Assembly: GCA_963744935.1 (NCBI GenBank)
Contig: CAVUVM010000004.1
Location: 930,001-994,000 of the forward strand
DNA: 64,000 bases
From: Bog-473 sp963744935
Lineage (GTDB): Bacteria; Actinomycetota; Acidimicrobiia; Acidimicrobiales; RAAP-2
Direction: 5' to 3'
The notes under the pieces were generated by a model. It worked only from the letters and a program-made list of their open reading frames with translations, was not told the origin of the DNA and did no database searches. This document shows positions 36,845 through 47,500 of this stretch, piece by piece. How positions within the stretch are numbered: position 1 is the first letter of the stretch; every line of letters begins with the position of its first letter. Position numbers and translations under genes: made by a program.

Positions 36845-37390
36845 TCAGTCCGAGGCTCGGAAAGCGCGCTCGGCCCTGTCGAACTCGCCCCGGACAAGCT
36901 GGAGATCGTATGGCTGCTCCGTCAGTGTCGTTGGGTCCCACTGACTTCGCGGGGTTCCCACGAAATCTCCCCCGTAGACGTGGATGGCGCCCGTATGCGA
37001 CGACCGGGACGGGTTGTGGACCGAATGGATGACGTCGTCACCGAGCAGAAGCACAGCGCCATCCGCTAGCTCCTTTCCCCCTGAAGGAATGACGGAGTCG
37101 TCGTAACGGCGGTAGAAGGCGTTGTCTTCTCGGCCGCTATAAATGCCAATGACGGCCCACATACGGTGGTCGTGAGGGAAGAGGGTCATCAGCGGGGGCC
37201 AGATGACGTTGAGGACTGTGAGATTCTCCGACCGGTAAAGCACGTGCAACCCGGCCGTGAATTCGGCTCGCGTTTCGGTCAGGGTCCCGTCGGTGACGAC
37301 TCGACAGAGCACCTCTCGAACAGCTCCCCTGGGATCTGGATCCGCCATTGCCTCCATGCAGGCAGCGACGAGCTCATCCGTTGCGGCCAT
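36845..37390 (-). CDS. Cupin metal-dependent protein, cysteine dioxygenase-like
   Basis: 181 residues. The cupin metal site is visible as PHDHRMWAVIGIYSGREDN (two histidines and a glutamate) and HSVHNPS plus HVYGGDF for the second motif. This is the layout of the 'double-stranded beta-helix, cysteine dioxygenase-related' family of non-haem iron proteins. Whether it oxidises a thiol is not known. It is 29 bp downstream of the flavoprotein monooxygenase gene on the same strand and probably shares its transcript. Confidence 0.8.
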   Translation of the reverse strand: MAATDELVAACMEAMADPDPRGAVREVLCRVVTDGTLTETRAEFTAGLHVLYRSENLTVLNVIWPPLMTLFPHDHRMWAVIGIYSGREDNAFYRRYDDSVIPSGGKELADGAVLLLGDDVIHSVHNPSRSSHTGAIHVYGGDFVGTPRSQWDPTTLTEQPYDLQLVRGEFDRAERAFRASD

Positions 37391-37419
37391 GACGCACCCC
37401 CGACGATGGAAGCAACCGA

Positions 37420-38655
37420 CTATGCATGGTGATCGAGGTACGAAGTCAATTCTTGGATGAGGTCTTCGGCGTCGACACGCGCACCATCGATGAAGCTCGA
37501 CTTACGTCGTCGGAGAAAAGGTAGGCCGATCACGTACATACCCGGCGACTCGACGATGCCTCCGTCGTGCCTGACCATGCCCTTGCCGTCCAGCACTGCG
37601 ACGTCGAGCCATGAGTAGTCAGGACGAAAGCCCGTTGCCCAGATGACCGTCTCGATTTCTCCACTCTTGAGATCGAGGTCCAGACGCGGCGAGGAATCCA
37701 CCGCAGTCGGTTCGAACCGGTGCGGCGGCGGAACCGAATCGTCCAGGCCATTCGCTGTGGCCCATTCGTCGATGGTGGCGAGGAGTCGACCGAGCTTGAG
37801 GTCGGCCAACTCGCATTTGTTGCGCAACGAGCCGGAGAATTGCGCGCGACCATCGTTGATGCCGGCCAGTCGGCCAACGATGTTCACACCGATGTTCATC
37901 AGCGCATTGAGGTCGAAGGTAGCCCGTTCCTGGGAGCCTGCTAGTTGCATGGACGGCACGCGCCGCGCTCGAACGATGTCGTCCACCTCGTCGTAACGCT
38001 CGTCCAGCACGCCCGCCGCTTCCATCCACCAATGGATGTCTCTGTCCCGGTACAGACGGGGACCGCGCACATGCTCGCCGACGGCGACGACGACCTCGCG
38101 GCCCGAGCGACGTATCTCGGCCGCGATCTGCACTCCGGTAGCGGATGCCCCGACCACCATGACGGCGCCATCAGAGAGCTGACTGGGAGTGCGGTACTCC
38201 ATCGGCGTCATCGTCGTGACTTGCGGTGGGACTGCTGCAGCGAAGGCCGGCACGCTGGGAACGTTGAAGGCTCCGGAAGCCAGAACGACGGTCGTGCAAA
38301 GCCATTCACCCTGGTCGGTGAGTACCAGAAACCCCTGGTCGACACGACGCACCGATGACACTGTCGCACCACACACCACCGGCGCGTCGATCAACTTGGC
38401 ATACTCGGTGATGAAGTCGACGACCTCGGGCGCGCTCATGAAACCGTCTGGATCGTCGCCGGAATACGCGTAGCCGGGGAGTCGACACTGCCAATTGGGC
38501 GTGAGCAATCGCAGTGAATCCCACCTCTCGCGTCTCCACGAGTTGGCGACCTCGTTCCTCTCGAGAACGACGTGGTCGATCGACCGTTCGGTGAGACATC
38601 GGCTCATTGCAAGGCCGCTCTGCCCCGCTCCTACAACAACAGTCGTGGTGCGCAC
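37420..38655 (-). CDS. Flavin-containing monooxygenase-like oxidoreductase
   Basis: 411 residues with the FAD motif VVVGAGQSGLAM, a second dinucleotide motif VVGASATGVQIAAEI for NADPH, and the late motif VIWATGFRPDYSWL. It belongs to the CzcO/flavoprotein group related to Baeyer-Villiger and amine oxygenases. The FxGxxxHxxxW fingerprint of Baeyer-Villiger enzymes is not present, so N- or S-oxygenation or plain reduction is as likely. A GTG at 38655 is the start. The cupin gene follows. Confidence 0.82.
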   Translation of the reverse strand: MRTTTVVVGAGQSGLAMSRCLTERSIDHVVLERNEVANSWRRERWDSLRLLTPNWQCRLPGYAYSGDDPDGFMSAPEVVDFITEYAKLIDAPVVCGATVSSVRRVDQGFLVLTDQGEWLCTTVVLASGAFNVPSVPAFAAAVPPQVTTMTPMEYRTPSQLSDGAVMVVGASATGVQIAAEIRRSGREVVVAVGEHVRGPRLYRDRDIHWWMEAAGVLDERYDEVDDIVRARRVPSMQLAGSQERATFDLNALMNIGVNIVGRLAGINDGRAQFSGSLRNKCELADLKLGRLLATIDEWATANGLDDSVPPPHRFEPTAVDSSPRLDLDLKSGEIETVIWATGFRPDYSWLDVAVLDGKGMVRHDGGIVESPGMYVIGLPFLRRRKSSFIDGARVDAEDLIQELTSYLDHHA

Positions 38656-38689
38656 GAAACGTTCCGTGCTAGGTCGGTGATACTGGGTG

Positions 38690-39250
38690 TCAGCCGACTT
38701 CGACGCTCACGTTCGTGGGGTTCGTGATGATGTCGTACACCGCCGAGCGTTTCTGTGATTGTGCGACCAGTGCCTTGATGTCGTCGGGCGTCGCGTCGGC
38801 ATCGATCTTATAGGTCACCCGTATGTCGCTAAAGCCGTTACGGACGTCGCTGTCCGCGCCCAGGATGCCTCGCACGTCCATCCCGCCCTCGATCGTGGCC
38901 GACACACTGTTCAGCTGGATCTCTCGGTTCTGCGCAACGGCGGCGACACCGGCCGTCAGGCAGCTGGCGAGGGCTACGAGCACGTATTCGAGAGGTGTGG
39001 CGCCGTTGTCCTCGGACGCAAAAATCTCGGGGTGGTCGGCATCAAATGAATACTTGGTGCGGTGGCTCTGCTCTTCACCAAGCCCGAAGAAGCCCTCGAC
39101 AGTGGATCGACTGTGCGTCCCGTTCTGCCACTCGCACGTCGCACGCCATTGGAATTTCGCGGCCTCCGGCGCCTCGATCAGCGCACCCCGCGCTCCGATT
39201 AGGGCCTCCACGTTTACGCCGTTGTCCACGGGTGTGTCGGTAGCCGTCAT
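38690..39250 (-). CDS. OsmC-family peroxiredoxin-like protein
   Basis: 186 residues. EYVLVALASCLTAGVAAVAQNR carries the first conserved cysteine of OsmC/Ohr proteins; the second peroxidatic-partner cysteine is not clear. HSRSTVEGFFGLGEEQSHRT forms the preceding beta part. Proteins of this group reduce hydroperoxides or bind unknown lipoyl or thiol partners. Lack of the second cysteine suggests a non-peroxidase member. ATG at 39250. Confidence 0.8.
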   Translation of the reverse strand: MTATDTPVDNGVNVEALIGARGALIEAPEAAKFQWRATCEWQNGTHSRSTVEGFFGLGEEQSHRTKYSFDADHPEIFASEDNGATPLEYVLVALASCLTAGVAAVAQNREIQLNSVSATIEGGMDVRGILGADSDVRNGFSDIRVTYKIDADATPDDIKALVAQSQKRSAVYDIITNPTNVSVEVG

Positions 39251-39454
39251 CTCATCAGCTCCTCGGTCAATTCGGGCTGAGCACGCGTTGAGCACGGTCC
39301 CCGGTCACCGGTCGAGACACGGCCCCCTGCGACCAACTCGCGCACTACGTCGTTCACGGAACCGGTTACAGCCGGTTCGCAACCCGAAGTTACTCCTTGG
39401 AATCCACGTTGAAAAGGGGCATTCCCGCTTTCTGGCGGCAATGCACGGATTCGC

Positions 39455-40909
39455 CTACTCCTGGGTGTGGCCTCCGAGACGGCCGAACACGACGGCCGAG
39501 CGCACCAACTCGGGCGTGGTATCCCTCAGCTCCCTATCAGGTACCGACCCCAACGCGTCATTGACGGTGGAGAACGCCAAGCGCAGAGCCACGAACGCGG
39601 TGATGACGAATATCTGCGAATCATCGAAGCCGGCGTCGCGCAGCGCCTGAACATCCTCGGCCGAGATGGAGTTCGGGTTCGTTGCCACCAGTCGAGCCCA
39701 CCGGACCAACGCCTGGTCCGAATCATCCAGATCGTCTGTGCCGCCCCGGATGACAGCGGCGGCGATCTCGGGAGTCGTTGCCTCCGAGAGTCTTTTGCCC
39801 CATGCCATTGAACAGTACGAATCGCCCAGGGCCGACGCAGCTGCCGTGACGAGCAAGGCCCGCTGGGTCAAGGAAAGAGATGCCGCGCGGGTCGTCTCCC
39901 CCATGAGGTTCGAGAGGCTGTTCAGGGCCGATGGCAGATGCGCCCAAAGGCGCGACACGTTCGTCACATAGCCGGCGCCTTGGAGGTCTTCGTCGAAGAG
40001 CTGCTGGGCCGCGGGTGAGTGCGACGGGACACTGAGGAAGCCCGAACGAGACTGCACTGCTTCGGGAGTCACAGAGTCCCCGCTACCGAACCTGGCCCGA
40101 ACGGGCTTCACGGCGAGGAGCCCGACGAGTGCGATCGGGGCACGAAGAGGGAGCCCCTCGCGGACCCGCTCTCGCCCCAATTCTCTCGCCGAGTTGAAGA
40201 ACGACTCCTCGCCCACCGCCTGGATCGCTTCGAATGCCGGACCTGTGCTAGCAAGAGCGCGGGCATAGGCGTCCGGGTCGGCGAACTCGAAGACGAACGG
40301 GACATCGACCCTTTCGACCTCGACGAAGCCCGCCTCCGAAAGGAACGCTTCGCCCACACCTGGTCTGCCAAGCGCGACCATGGCCGCCTGGTTCTGAACC
40401 TTTGCCTCGGCCGCTAGAGAGAACGGTGCGAATGCCCACGCGCCGGGTGACGCCTTGATGTGCCCCCAGACGGTAAGCCCAATGCGCCCCCCGGGGATGA
40501 GGACTCGGTGCGCCTCAGCGACGGCTTTCGGAGTTGTGCCCCAGATACCGCGGAAGCTGGTGACGACATGGAAGGATGCGTCGCCCCACGGCAGCGCGTT
40601 CATGTCGCCGACCCGCAAGTCAGCTTCGGGGCTCCGGTCCTGGGCGACGGCAATGAGGCGCGGCGACGCATCGATGCCAGCGCAGCTTGCACCTCGCAAC
40701 GCCGCAAGTTCGAGGGCAAGGCCCGCTCCGCATGCGAGGTCGAGAAGCCGGTCACCAGCCCCCACACCCAAGCGGTGGTGCATGGAGACGTATTCTCGAG
40801 CGTTTGTCGGTTCGCTGAGGGTGGCGAACTCCACGGCCTTCCGACCCCAGCCTTCATCGACGACTCGCCACTGCTCCTCGTCAGGGGAGACGTTCGTCGG
40901 TTCCGTCAC
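39455..40909 (-). CDS. Fusion of SAM methyltransferase and AhpD/CMD-like domain
   Basis: 484 residues. Residues 20-265 are a class I methyltransferase with LLDLACGAGLALELA (SAM binding), SCAGIDASPRLIAVA and PWGDASFHVVTSFRG. Residues 285-480 are an alkylhydroperoxidase/carboxymuconolactone decarboxylase-like domain: LTQRALLVTAAASALGDSYC, DSDQALVRWARLVATNPNSI and DAGFDDSQIFVITAFVALRL. The usual CxxC is reduced to one cysteine (DSYCSMAWGK). Such domains are normally separate proteins. The stop of the P450 gene overlaps this start by 4 bp, so P450 and fusion are translated together and may act on one compound. Confidence 0.82.
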   Translation of the reverse strand: MTEPTNVSPDEEQWRVVDEGWGRKAVEFATLSEPTNAREYVSMHHRLGVGAGDRLLDLACGAGLALELAALRGASCAGIDASPRLIAVAQDRSPEADLRVGDMNALPWGDASFHVVTSFRGIWGTTPKAVAEAHRVLIPGGRIGLTVWGHIKASPGAWAFAPFSLAAEAKVQNQAAMVALGRPGVGEAFLSEAGFVEVERVDVPFVFEFADPDAYARALASTGPAFEAIQAVGEESFFNSARELGRERVREGLPLRAPIALVGLLAVKPVRARFGSGDSVTPEAVQSRSGFLSVPSHSPAAQQLFDEDLQGAGYVTNVSRLWAHLPSALNSLSNLMGETTRAASLSLTQRALLVTAAASALGDSYCSMAWGKRLSEATTPEIAAAVIRGGTDDLDDSDQALVRWARLVATNPNSISAEDVQALRDAGFDDSQIFVITAFVALRLAFSTVNDALGSVPDRELRDTTPELVRSAVVFGRLGGHTQE

Positions 40910-42180
40910 GGTCGAGACGCCGCACTAGGCGAGCGCGTCGGGACGGTCCGAGGAAGGCCCGGACCGGGGATAACAGGCAGCTCGGAAAGCCCTCGCAGAA
41001 CGAGACCGTCACCATGACTCCAGTGCAGGTTCTCCGAGGGAACGGCCAGGGTGAGCTCTGGAAAGCGTCGCAACAACACGTCCAGAGCGAGACAACCCTC
41101 CATGCGCGCCAGAGGGGCGCCGAGGCAGTGATGGATGCCGTGTCCGAAGGCCAGATGACGGGTTGCGCCCCGGTCTACGTCGAGTGACTCCGGTTTCGCA
41201 TACCTGTCGTGGTCGCGGTTCGCAGCCGCCAAGCAGATGATGACTTGCGCCCCTTCCGCAATCGTCGCGTCGCCAAGGGTGAGTGGATCAGTCGCATAGC
41301 GGAAGGTCGAATGGGGAACTGGTGCGTCATAGCGGAGGAATTCTTCAACCGCAGCTGGAATCGTACCGGGTTCAGCTCGGAGCTTCGAAAGCTGTTCGGG
41401 GTTGCGGAGGAGCGCGACAACACTGTTACCGATGAGGCTGGCAGTGGTGTCGTGACCGGCGACCATCAACTGGAAGATGGTCGAGAGCAGTTCCCTGCTG
41501 TCGAGGCTGTCATCGCCGTCACGGGCTCTGATGAGGGCACTGACGAGATCGTCGCCGGGAGAGGTTTCCTTGCCAGCCACCAGGTCTCGAAGCATCGCCA
41601 CGACCGCATCCGAGGCGGCCTTGGCCTCGGCGTACTCGGAAGCAGTCGAGGTCGGCACGAGCAGCTTGGTGAACTCTTGGCCAAGCTGAGCCCTGTCATT
41701 ACGCGGGACGCCGAGGAGTTCGCAGATGACAGTGAACGGCAGTGGGAACGCAAACGTTGAGACAAGATCGACACTGCTGTCAGGACTGCGCTCTGCAATC
41801 GCATCGAGTAGGTCGTCGGTGATGGTCTGGACTCGTGGGCGCAAGTCCTCGACGCGCCTCGGGGTGAAGGCAGCAGAAACGAGTCTACGAAGGCGAGTGT
41901 GATCAGGCGGGTCCACGGTGAGCATGTGCCGGGCGAAATCCGGTCCCGGCAGCCCCTCGGCAACGACTTCCGAACTCTTCGCCAAGGCGGCGTCCATGTC
42001 CTTGGAGAGCCGCGAGTCGTTGAGCGCGGCCATGGCCTCCTCGTATCGGACGACCAGCCATGCGTCGTGACCATCGGCCAAGGTCACCGGATGCACCGCG
42101 CCCAGCTTGCGAGCCTCTGCGAAGAGTGGGAACGGGTCGTCGAGATCAAACGACCCCCACGAAGCGAGTGCCTCGATCAT
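40906..42180 (-). CDS. Cytochrome P450
   Basis: 424-residue soluble bacterial P450: AGHDTTASL in the I helix, EEFLRYDAPV with the ExxR pair, and the haem loop FGHGIHHCLGAPLARME with the cysteine ligand near residue 350. DFARHMLTVDPPDHTRLRRLVS is the typical C-helix region. It needs a ferredoxin and reductase, neither in the window. The start ATG at 42180 has GAGAGGTGA upstream. It is coupled to the methyltransferase-CMD fusion downstream, suggesting oxidation followed by methylation or further processing. Confidence 0.9.
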   Translation of the reverse strand: MIEALASWGSFDLDDPFPLFAEARKLGAVHPVTLADGHDAWLVVRYEEAMAALNDSRLSKDMDAALAKSSEVVAEGLPGPDFARHMLTVDPPDHTRLRRLVSAAFTPRRVEDLRPRVQTITDDLLDAIAERSPDSSVDLVSTFAFPLPFTVICELLGVPRNDRAQLGQEFTKLLVPTSTASEYAEAKAASDAVVAMLRDLVAGKETSPGDDLVSALIRARDGDDSLDSRELLSTIFQLMVAGHDTTASLIGNSVVALLRNPEQLSKLRAEPGTIPAAVEEFLRYDAPVPHSTFRYATDPLTLGDATIAEGAQVIICLAAANRDHDRYAKPESLDVDRGATRHLAFGHGIHHCLGAPLARMEGCLALDVLLRRFPELTLAVPSENLHWSHGDGLVLRGLSELPVIPGPGLPRTVPTRSPSAASRP

Positions 42181-42743
42181 CGTCACCTCTCACCTCTCAC
42201 CTTCTCTCCCTCTTTTTTTCGTGCGGCAGTCTAGCGATGGTGCCTTTTTCCTTCCCGCCGACGCCATATCCCGCTCCGCACTCTCACGCCGAACGACTCC
42301 GAGACCTCGACTCCCCTGAGACCCAGGCACGTTGTCACAAGACGTGGTTCACCAGACGGGGTCAGGCCTGTTTGAAGCTCCAACGGCGACCCGATTGAGT
42401 CCGAATAGAACTGGTGAGCGGACTAGTTCCTAGTTCGCCAGCGAAACCTGTCCGGGTAGGCTGCCCGCTCTACGTAACACATGCTGAGTCAATCGACGAC
42501 CGGAATGCCGCAGATCAGAAGCCGGCGGAGTCAAGAGAGCAGCAAGACCATGGTGAGCCGACTGCAGATGCGTCCCAAGACGCGCAAACTCGTAGCAGAG
42601 TGCTCAGATCGGGCCGCTCCGAGGCAGGGTTTACGAAGTCACACAGGTCAGGCGTTCAAGCGCTCTTTGCGTAGGCATTTCTTGCGACCTGAGCGGGGCG
42701 GTCACATTCTGGTCGCGCCGTGCGTCAACGTGGTGTGACAACG
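42181..42743. other. Gene-free stretch
   Basis: About 560 bp without a convincing gene on either strand. The part next to the P450 gene is a purine run on its coding strand (ribosome site region). The rest should hold the P450 and sigma-factor promoters, which I could not assign. Confidence 0.5.
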
Positions 42744-43595
42744 ATGGAAGTGACAGATTTCGACGTCGAGCGGCCCCGACTGACGGCGATCGCTGTGCGG
42801 ATATTGGGGTCGGAGGCAGATGCGGACGACGTCGTACAGGATGCCTGGATTCGGCTCTCCCGCACCGACGGCATCGATGACCTGCCGGCTTGGCTCACAA
42901 CCGTCGTGACGCGGCTGTGTCTGGACCAACTACGCAAGCGGCGTTCGAGCTCAGTAGTCGAATCCGAGATGCCTGCTAACCCCGCGTCGGTTGATCCCGA
43001 GGCCGACGCGCTGCTTGCCGAGAAGACGGGTGACGCCATGCGGGTGGTGCTCGGCGCCCTGGCTCCAGCCGAAAGGGCAGCGTTTGTCCTGCACGATGTG
43101 TTCGGGTATCCCTTCGACGAGATCAGCGCCGTCATGGGGCGATCGGGTGCGGCTGTACGCCAACTGGCGAGTCGCGCACGGCACAAGGTGTCGGGTGTGC
43201 CCGAGACGGTCGAGTCCCAAGCGACGCGCGCCCAGAGCCAGCGGGTCGTCGACGCATTCATCGCTGCAGCCCGTGGTGGGGATCTTGGCACCTTGTTATC
43301 GCTGCTTGCGCCCGACGCCGTCATGCGGGCCGACCTCGTCGGCCAGAAGATGGGCACCGAGCCGGTGTACGACGGTGCAGCCGCGGTGGCTGATCGGTTC
43401 AACGGCGTTCGGGGGGCGGCGGCGGTCAACATCGATGGTGATCTGGGTGCCGCCTGGATCCAGGCCGGGTCGATCATGGTGGCCTTCGTGTTCCATGTCG
43501 AGTCGGGCCTTGTGCGCGAGGTCGAGCTGATTGCCGACCCAGACGTGCTGGCGACCATGGAAATTGTCCGTGTGCGGGCGAAGTCGAGAGGTTGA
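42744..43595 (+). CDS. ECF sigma factor with SnoaL-like C-terminal domain
   Basis: 283 residues. Region 2 (RLTAIAVRILGSEADADDVVQDAWIRL) and region 4 (LAPAERAAFVLHDVFGYPFDEISAVMGRSGAAVRQL) are clear. A C-terminal NTF2/SnoaL-like domain (residues 170-280) follows, as in ECF41-type factors that need no classical anti-sigma factor and are regulated by this extension. The ATG at 42744 is used; a GTG at 42720 is in frame. A small gene follows on the same strand and could be a regulon member. Confidence 0.85.
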   Translation: MEVTDFDVERPRLTAIAVRILGSEADADDVVQDAWIRLSRTDGIDDLPAWLTTVVTRLCLDQLRKRRSSSVVESEMPANPASVDPEADALLAEKTGDAMRVVLGALAPAERAAFVLHDVFGYPFDEISAVMGRSGAAVRQLASRARHKVSGVPETVESQATRAQSQRVVDAFIAAARGGDLGTLLSLLAPDAVMRADLVGQKMGTEPVYDGAAAVADRFNGVRGAAAVNIDGDLGAAWIQAGSIMVAFVFHVESGLVREVELIADPDVLATMEIVRVRAKSRG

Positions 43596-43657
43596 TGGCC
43601 ACCGGACCACGTCGTTAATCAAGTAACAGTCCAACACAGCGAAAGGAACCGAGAATC

Positions 43658-43894
43658 GTGAAGACCATGACGTGTCAACAACTGGGCGGCCCGTGCGAAT
43701 CTCCGCACGAGGGTATGACCGCGGACGAAGTTATCAAAGCTCAGGACCGTCATCTCAAGGAGATGGTCGCAAACGGTGACACGACGCACGAAAGTGCCTT
43801 GAAGGACATGAAGGGTCGTTGGAAGAACCCCATCAAAGGCATGGGTTGGTATCGGCAGGCAAAGCGCGATTTTGCTGCTCTTCCCGAAAGGTGA
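43658..43894 (+). CDS. Small DUF1059-like protein downstream of the sigma factor
   Basis: 78 residues: MTCQQLGGPCESPHEGMTADEVIKAQDRHLKEM, then a basic C-terminal half with WKNPIKGMGWYRQAKRDF. Two cysteines and a histidine near the N-terminus could bind metal. Similar short proteins often follow ECF41-like sigma genes. GAAAGGAACCGAG is the ribosome site before a GTG start; ATG at codon 4 is an alternative. Confidence 0.75.
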   Translation: MKTMTCQQLGGPCESPHEGMTADEVIKAQDRHLKEMVANGDTTHESALKDMKGRWKNPIKGMGWYRQAKRDFAALPER

Positions 43895-44207
43895 CGGGAA
43901 CTCTCCTCTTTAGGTCGTGCCTTGAGGACCCCGACGGACCCAGATGGACTATGGACACGGTCGGCCGGGAACCGGCCGTTCGAGAATCAGACGTGCAGGC
44001 GGCGAGCTAACTCGGTCGGGGTCTCCATTAGCGGGCGACTAACTCAAACTCATAGATGGGCGATCTTGAAAGAGTTGAATCCGTCGCTTCCGCAGACCGG
44101 GTCTAGGCCGGCCCCGAAACCCGCGCCTGCGCTGGCAGCCGATCTCGCTGCACCGAGGAAGGGCCCGGAACCCTGTCGTCCAGGATCACCCGAACCAATA
44201 CATTCGA
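43895..44207. other. Gene-free stretch before att-like copy B
   Basis: No open frame with coding character was seen in about 310 bp. It leads directly into the core of copy B. Confidence 0.5.
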
Positions 44208-44378
44208 CCGGTGGGCCGCCCGGGTCTCGATCCCGGCACCTTGGGATTAAGAGTCATGGGCCAACCATCTATTGGATGTCACCGCTTCCAAACAACGATC
44301 TCGTGTCAGGTGACATGTCCAGCCAGTTGGACCGAATGGGCCAGCGTCCGCCCTTTTCAGTAGCAGGTCAGTAGCAAA
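44208..44378 (-). repeat. att-like unit, copy B: tRNA-Lys-3'-half core plus paired arm repeats
   Basis: The core, 44208-44250, is identical over 43 bp to copy D. On the minus strand it reads like the 3' half of a lysine tRNA: anticodon-loop end, variable loop, a T-arm CCGGG-ATCGAGA-CCCGG and GCGGCCC-ACC. The usual T at loop position 54 is A, so it is no working tRNA. TCAGTAGCAGG and TCAGTAGCAAA (44357-44378) form the arm pair, starting 147 bp from the GGTGGG of the core, as in C and D. Confidence 0.75.
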
Positions 44379-44575
44379 TCTGCTCTCACTTCTCCCCAGA
44401 AGATTGTTCGGATCGAAGGCCCACCCGCGGCGTACGTTCTAGGCGTGGCTGGGCCGGGCGCCGGCGATCGACTCCACGGGAGTCAAGATCGCCCACATCG
44501 GCTCTCGTCTCGACGCATCTCCGGTTGCCAACCGTCTACCCTGGCGCAGTAGGGCAGAACCGGAGGAGGGGAGCC

Positions 44576-47500
44576 TTGGCGGTCACCGAGACCATCACGG
44601 TCCTGTTCACCGACCTGGTCGGCTCGACCGAGATCAGCTACGCGATCAGTCCGGACGCCGCGGACGAGCTACTCCGGGCCCACTTCTCGGTACTGCGTCG
44701 AGCCATTGTCGACTCCGGAGGGCTCGAGGTGAAAGGCCTCGGCGACGGGGTCATGGTCGTGTTCCGTAGTACCTCTGCCGCCCTGTCGTGCGCCGTGGCG
44801 ATGCAGCAAGCCGTCCACCGTGACAACGTCGGCGCCCGCCAACAGCTGGGACTCCGCATCGGACTCAGCGGCGGCGAGGTGACGATGGAGTCCAATGACT
44901 ACTACGGCGACCCGGTGATAGAGGCTGCTCGGCTCTGTGCCCAGGCCAATGCCGGTCAGATCCTGGCAACGGACGCCGTCCGGGTGATGGGCGGCCGGCG
45001 CAGCCCTTACCTCTTCGAACGGCTAGGTGCGCTCGAGTTGAAGGGCCTCCCGGAGCCCGTGGGGGTTCTCGACGTCCGTTGGGAGCCGCTCGATGAAGTT
45101 GCGGCCGAGAGCGGCGTTCCGCTCCCGGCGCGCCTGACGCACGTACCGCTCACCGGAGTCGTCGCCCGCGAGACCGAGGCGGCACTGCTGACCGACGCCT
45201 ACAAGCGAGCGGCGGCCGGGGAAGGGTGCGCCGTGCTCCTCGTGTCTGGTGACGCCGGTGTCGGGAAGACGACACTGGTCGCCGAGACCGCCCGGCGCGC
45301 CGCCCAAGAGGGCGCCTGCGTGCTCCTAGGACGTTGCCAGGAAGACGTCAGCGCGTCATACTCGCCCTTCGCCGAGGCGCTGAACCATTTCGTGGTGCAT
45401 GCGCCCGAGCACGTGCTTCGAACCCACGTCGAGGCCCACGGCGGCAACATCGCACCGATGGTCCCCGCTCTCGGTCAACGACTGGGGGCGGTTCCGGCAC
45501 CAACGAGGTCGGATCCAGACACCGAGCGCTACCTCCTCTACGGGGCGGTGGCGGGCCTTCTGACCGCTGCCTCCACGCTCCAACCAACCGTGCTCGTGCT
45601 CGACGACATGCAATGGTCGGACAGTCAAAGCCTCCGACTCCTGCGTCATGTCGTCACAACCGTCGAGTCGGCACGGCTGCTCGTGCTCGGGACGTTTCGG
45701 GACACCGAACTCTCGCCTTCTAACCCTCTCCGCGATCTCCTCGGTGCCCTGCAACGCGAACCAAGGATCAGCCGGATCGAGTTGAAGGGCTTCGATGACA
45801 CCGGCGTGCTCGCCTTCATGGAGGCTGCGGCCGGGCAACGCCTCGAGGAGGCCGCGGCGGGTCTAGCCCATGCGCTTTTCGTGGAGACCGAAGGCAACCC
45901 GTTCTTCGTCGGAGAGGTGTTGCGGAGTCTCACGGAGACCGGCGCCATCTACCAGGACGATCGTGGCCGTTGGACGGCGGCTGGGGAAATGTCCGAGATG
46001 GTGCTGCCCAACACCGTTCGAGAAGTCATATCCGCTCGCGTAGGCCGGCTCGGTGCTCAAGCAGGTCGGGTCCTTTCAATGGCAGCGGTCATCGGACGGG
46101 ACTTCGACTTCGACCTGCTCGACGCTGTGACGGACGTCGGCCAGGAGGAGATGCTCGACATCCTCGACGGTGCGACCGGCGGCGCTCTCGTGCGCGAGAT
46201 TCCTGACGCACCAGGGCGCTACAGCTTCTCGCACGCTTTGACGCAGCACACGTTGTACCAGGGTCTGCCGAGTGTCCGGCGAGCCCGGGCCCATCGGCAG
46301 GTGGCCGAGGCCATCGAAGGGACCGTCGGAGAAACGCCGGGAGCGCGGGTCGGCGAGCTGGCCCACCACTGGCTCAGTGCCAGCCAACCAGCCAACGCGA
46401 CCAAGGCCATCCGTTACGCCCGGCAAGCGGGCGAGGCGGCCTTGGCCGCGCTGGCCCCCGACGACGCGGTCCGGTATTTCTCCCGGGCGCTCCGACTCGT
46501 GGAGATGGCACCTGAGGACGACCCCCTCGTCGGTTGTGACCTGCGTCTGGCCTTGGGCGAGGCACAACGCCAGGCTGGGTTGCCGGACTTCCGAGAGACG
46601 TTCCTCGACGCCGCACGCCGAGCCCAAGAGCTCGACGCAACGGACCGCCTGGTGGCCGCCGCACTAGGGAATAGCCGCGGCTTCTTCAGTTCGATCGGGG
46701 TCATCGACGCCGACAAGGTCGCGGTGCTGGAGTCCGCGCTCGATGCCCTGGGCAGTGACGACGGTCGCGAGCGGGCGCTCCTCCTGGCCACTCTGTGCAG
46801 CGAGCTCGCCTTGGGCACAACGCTGGACCGGCGCAAGGAATTGGCTGACGCCGCCAGGGCGATGGCGCGCCGGCTGAAGGATCCGGACACCGTCATCCGC
46901 ACCCTGAACCTGGTCTGCGACCCGCTGCAGGTCCCTTCCACTCTCAACGAGCGGATGGTCGATGCAAAGGAAGCCCTAGAGCTGTCGGAGCTCCTGGGGG
47001 ACCCCGACCTTCTCTTCTGGACCGGTGCCTGCAGCCGGTTGGCCGCCGTGCAAGCCGGTGACTTCGAGATGGCGGGTCGGTGCCTTGCAACTATGCGCGC
47101 CGTGATCAGTGGACTCCGACAGCCGACGATGATGTGGGTCACCCTCTTCAACGACGCCGCCGATGCGCTCTTGACCGGGGATCCCGACCGAGCCGAGCAG
47201 CTCGCCACGGCTGCGTTGGAGATCGGCACGGAGAGCGGACAGCCCGATGCCTTCGGTTTCTACGGGGCCGAGATGATCGGCGTTCGCCGCCAACAGGGTC
47301 GCTACGGCGAACTCGTCCCGTTGATCGCGCAGATCGCGGCCGAGAACCCAGCACTCCCGGTGTTCCGTGCGACGCTGGCCGAAGGACATATGGAAGCCGG
47401 CAACGTCGACACCGCTCGCCAGATGCTCGACGCTGCGGCAGAGGACCTGACCTCATTGCCCTACGACGTCGTTTGGATCTTTGCGGTGGCTTCCTACGCC

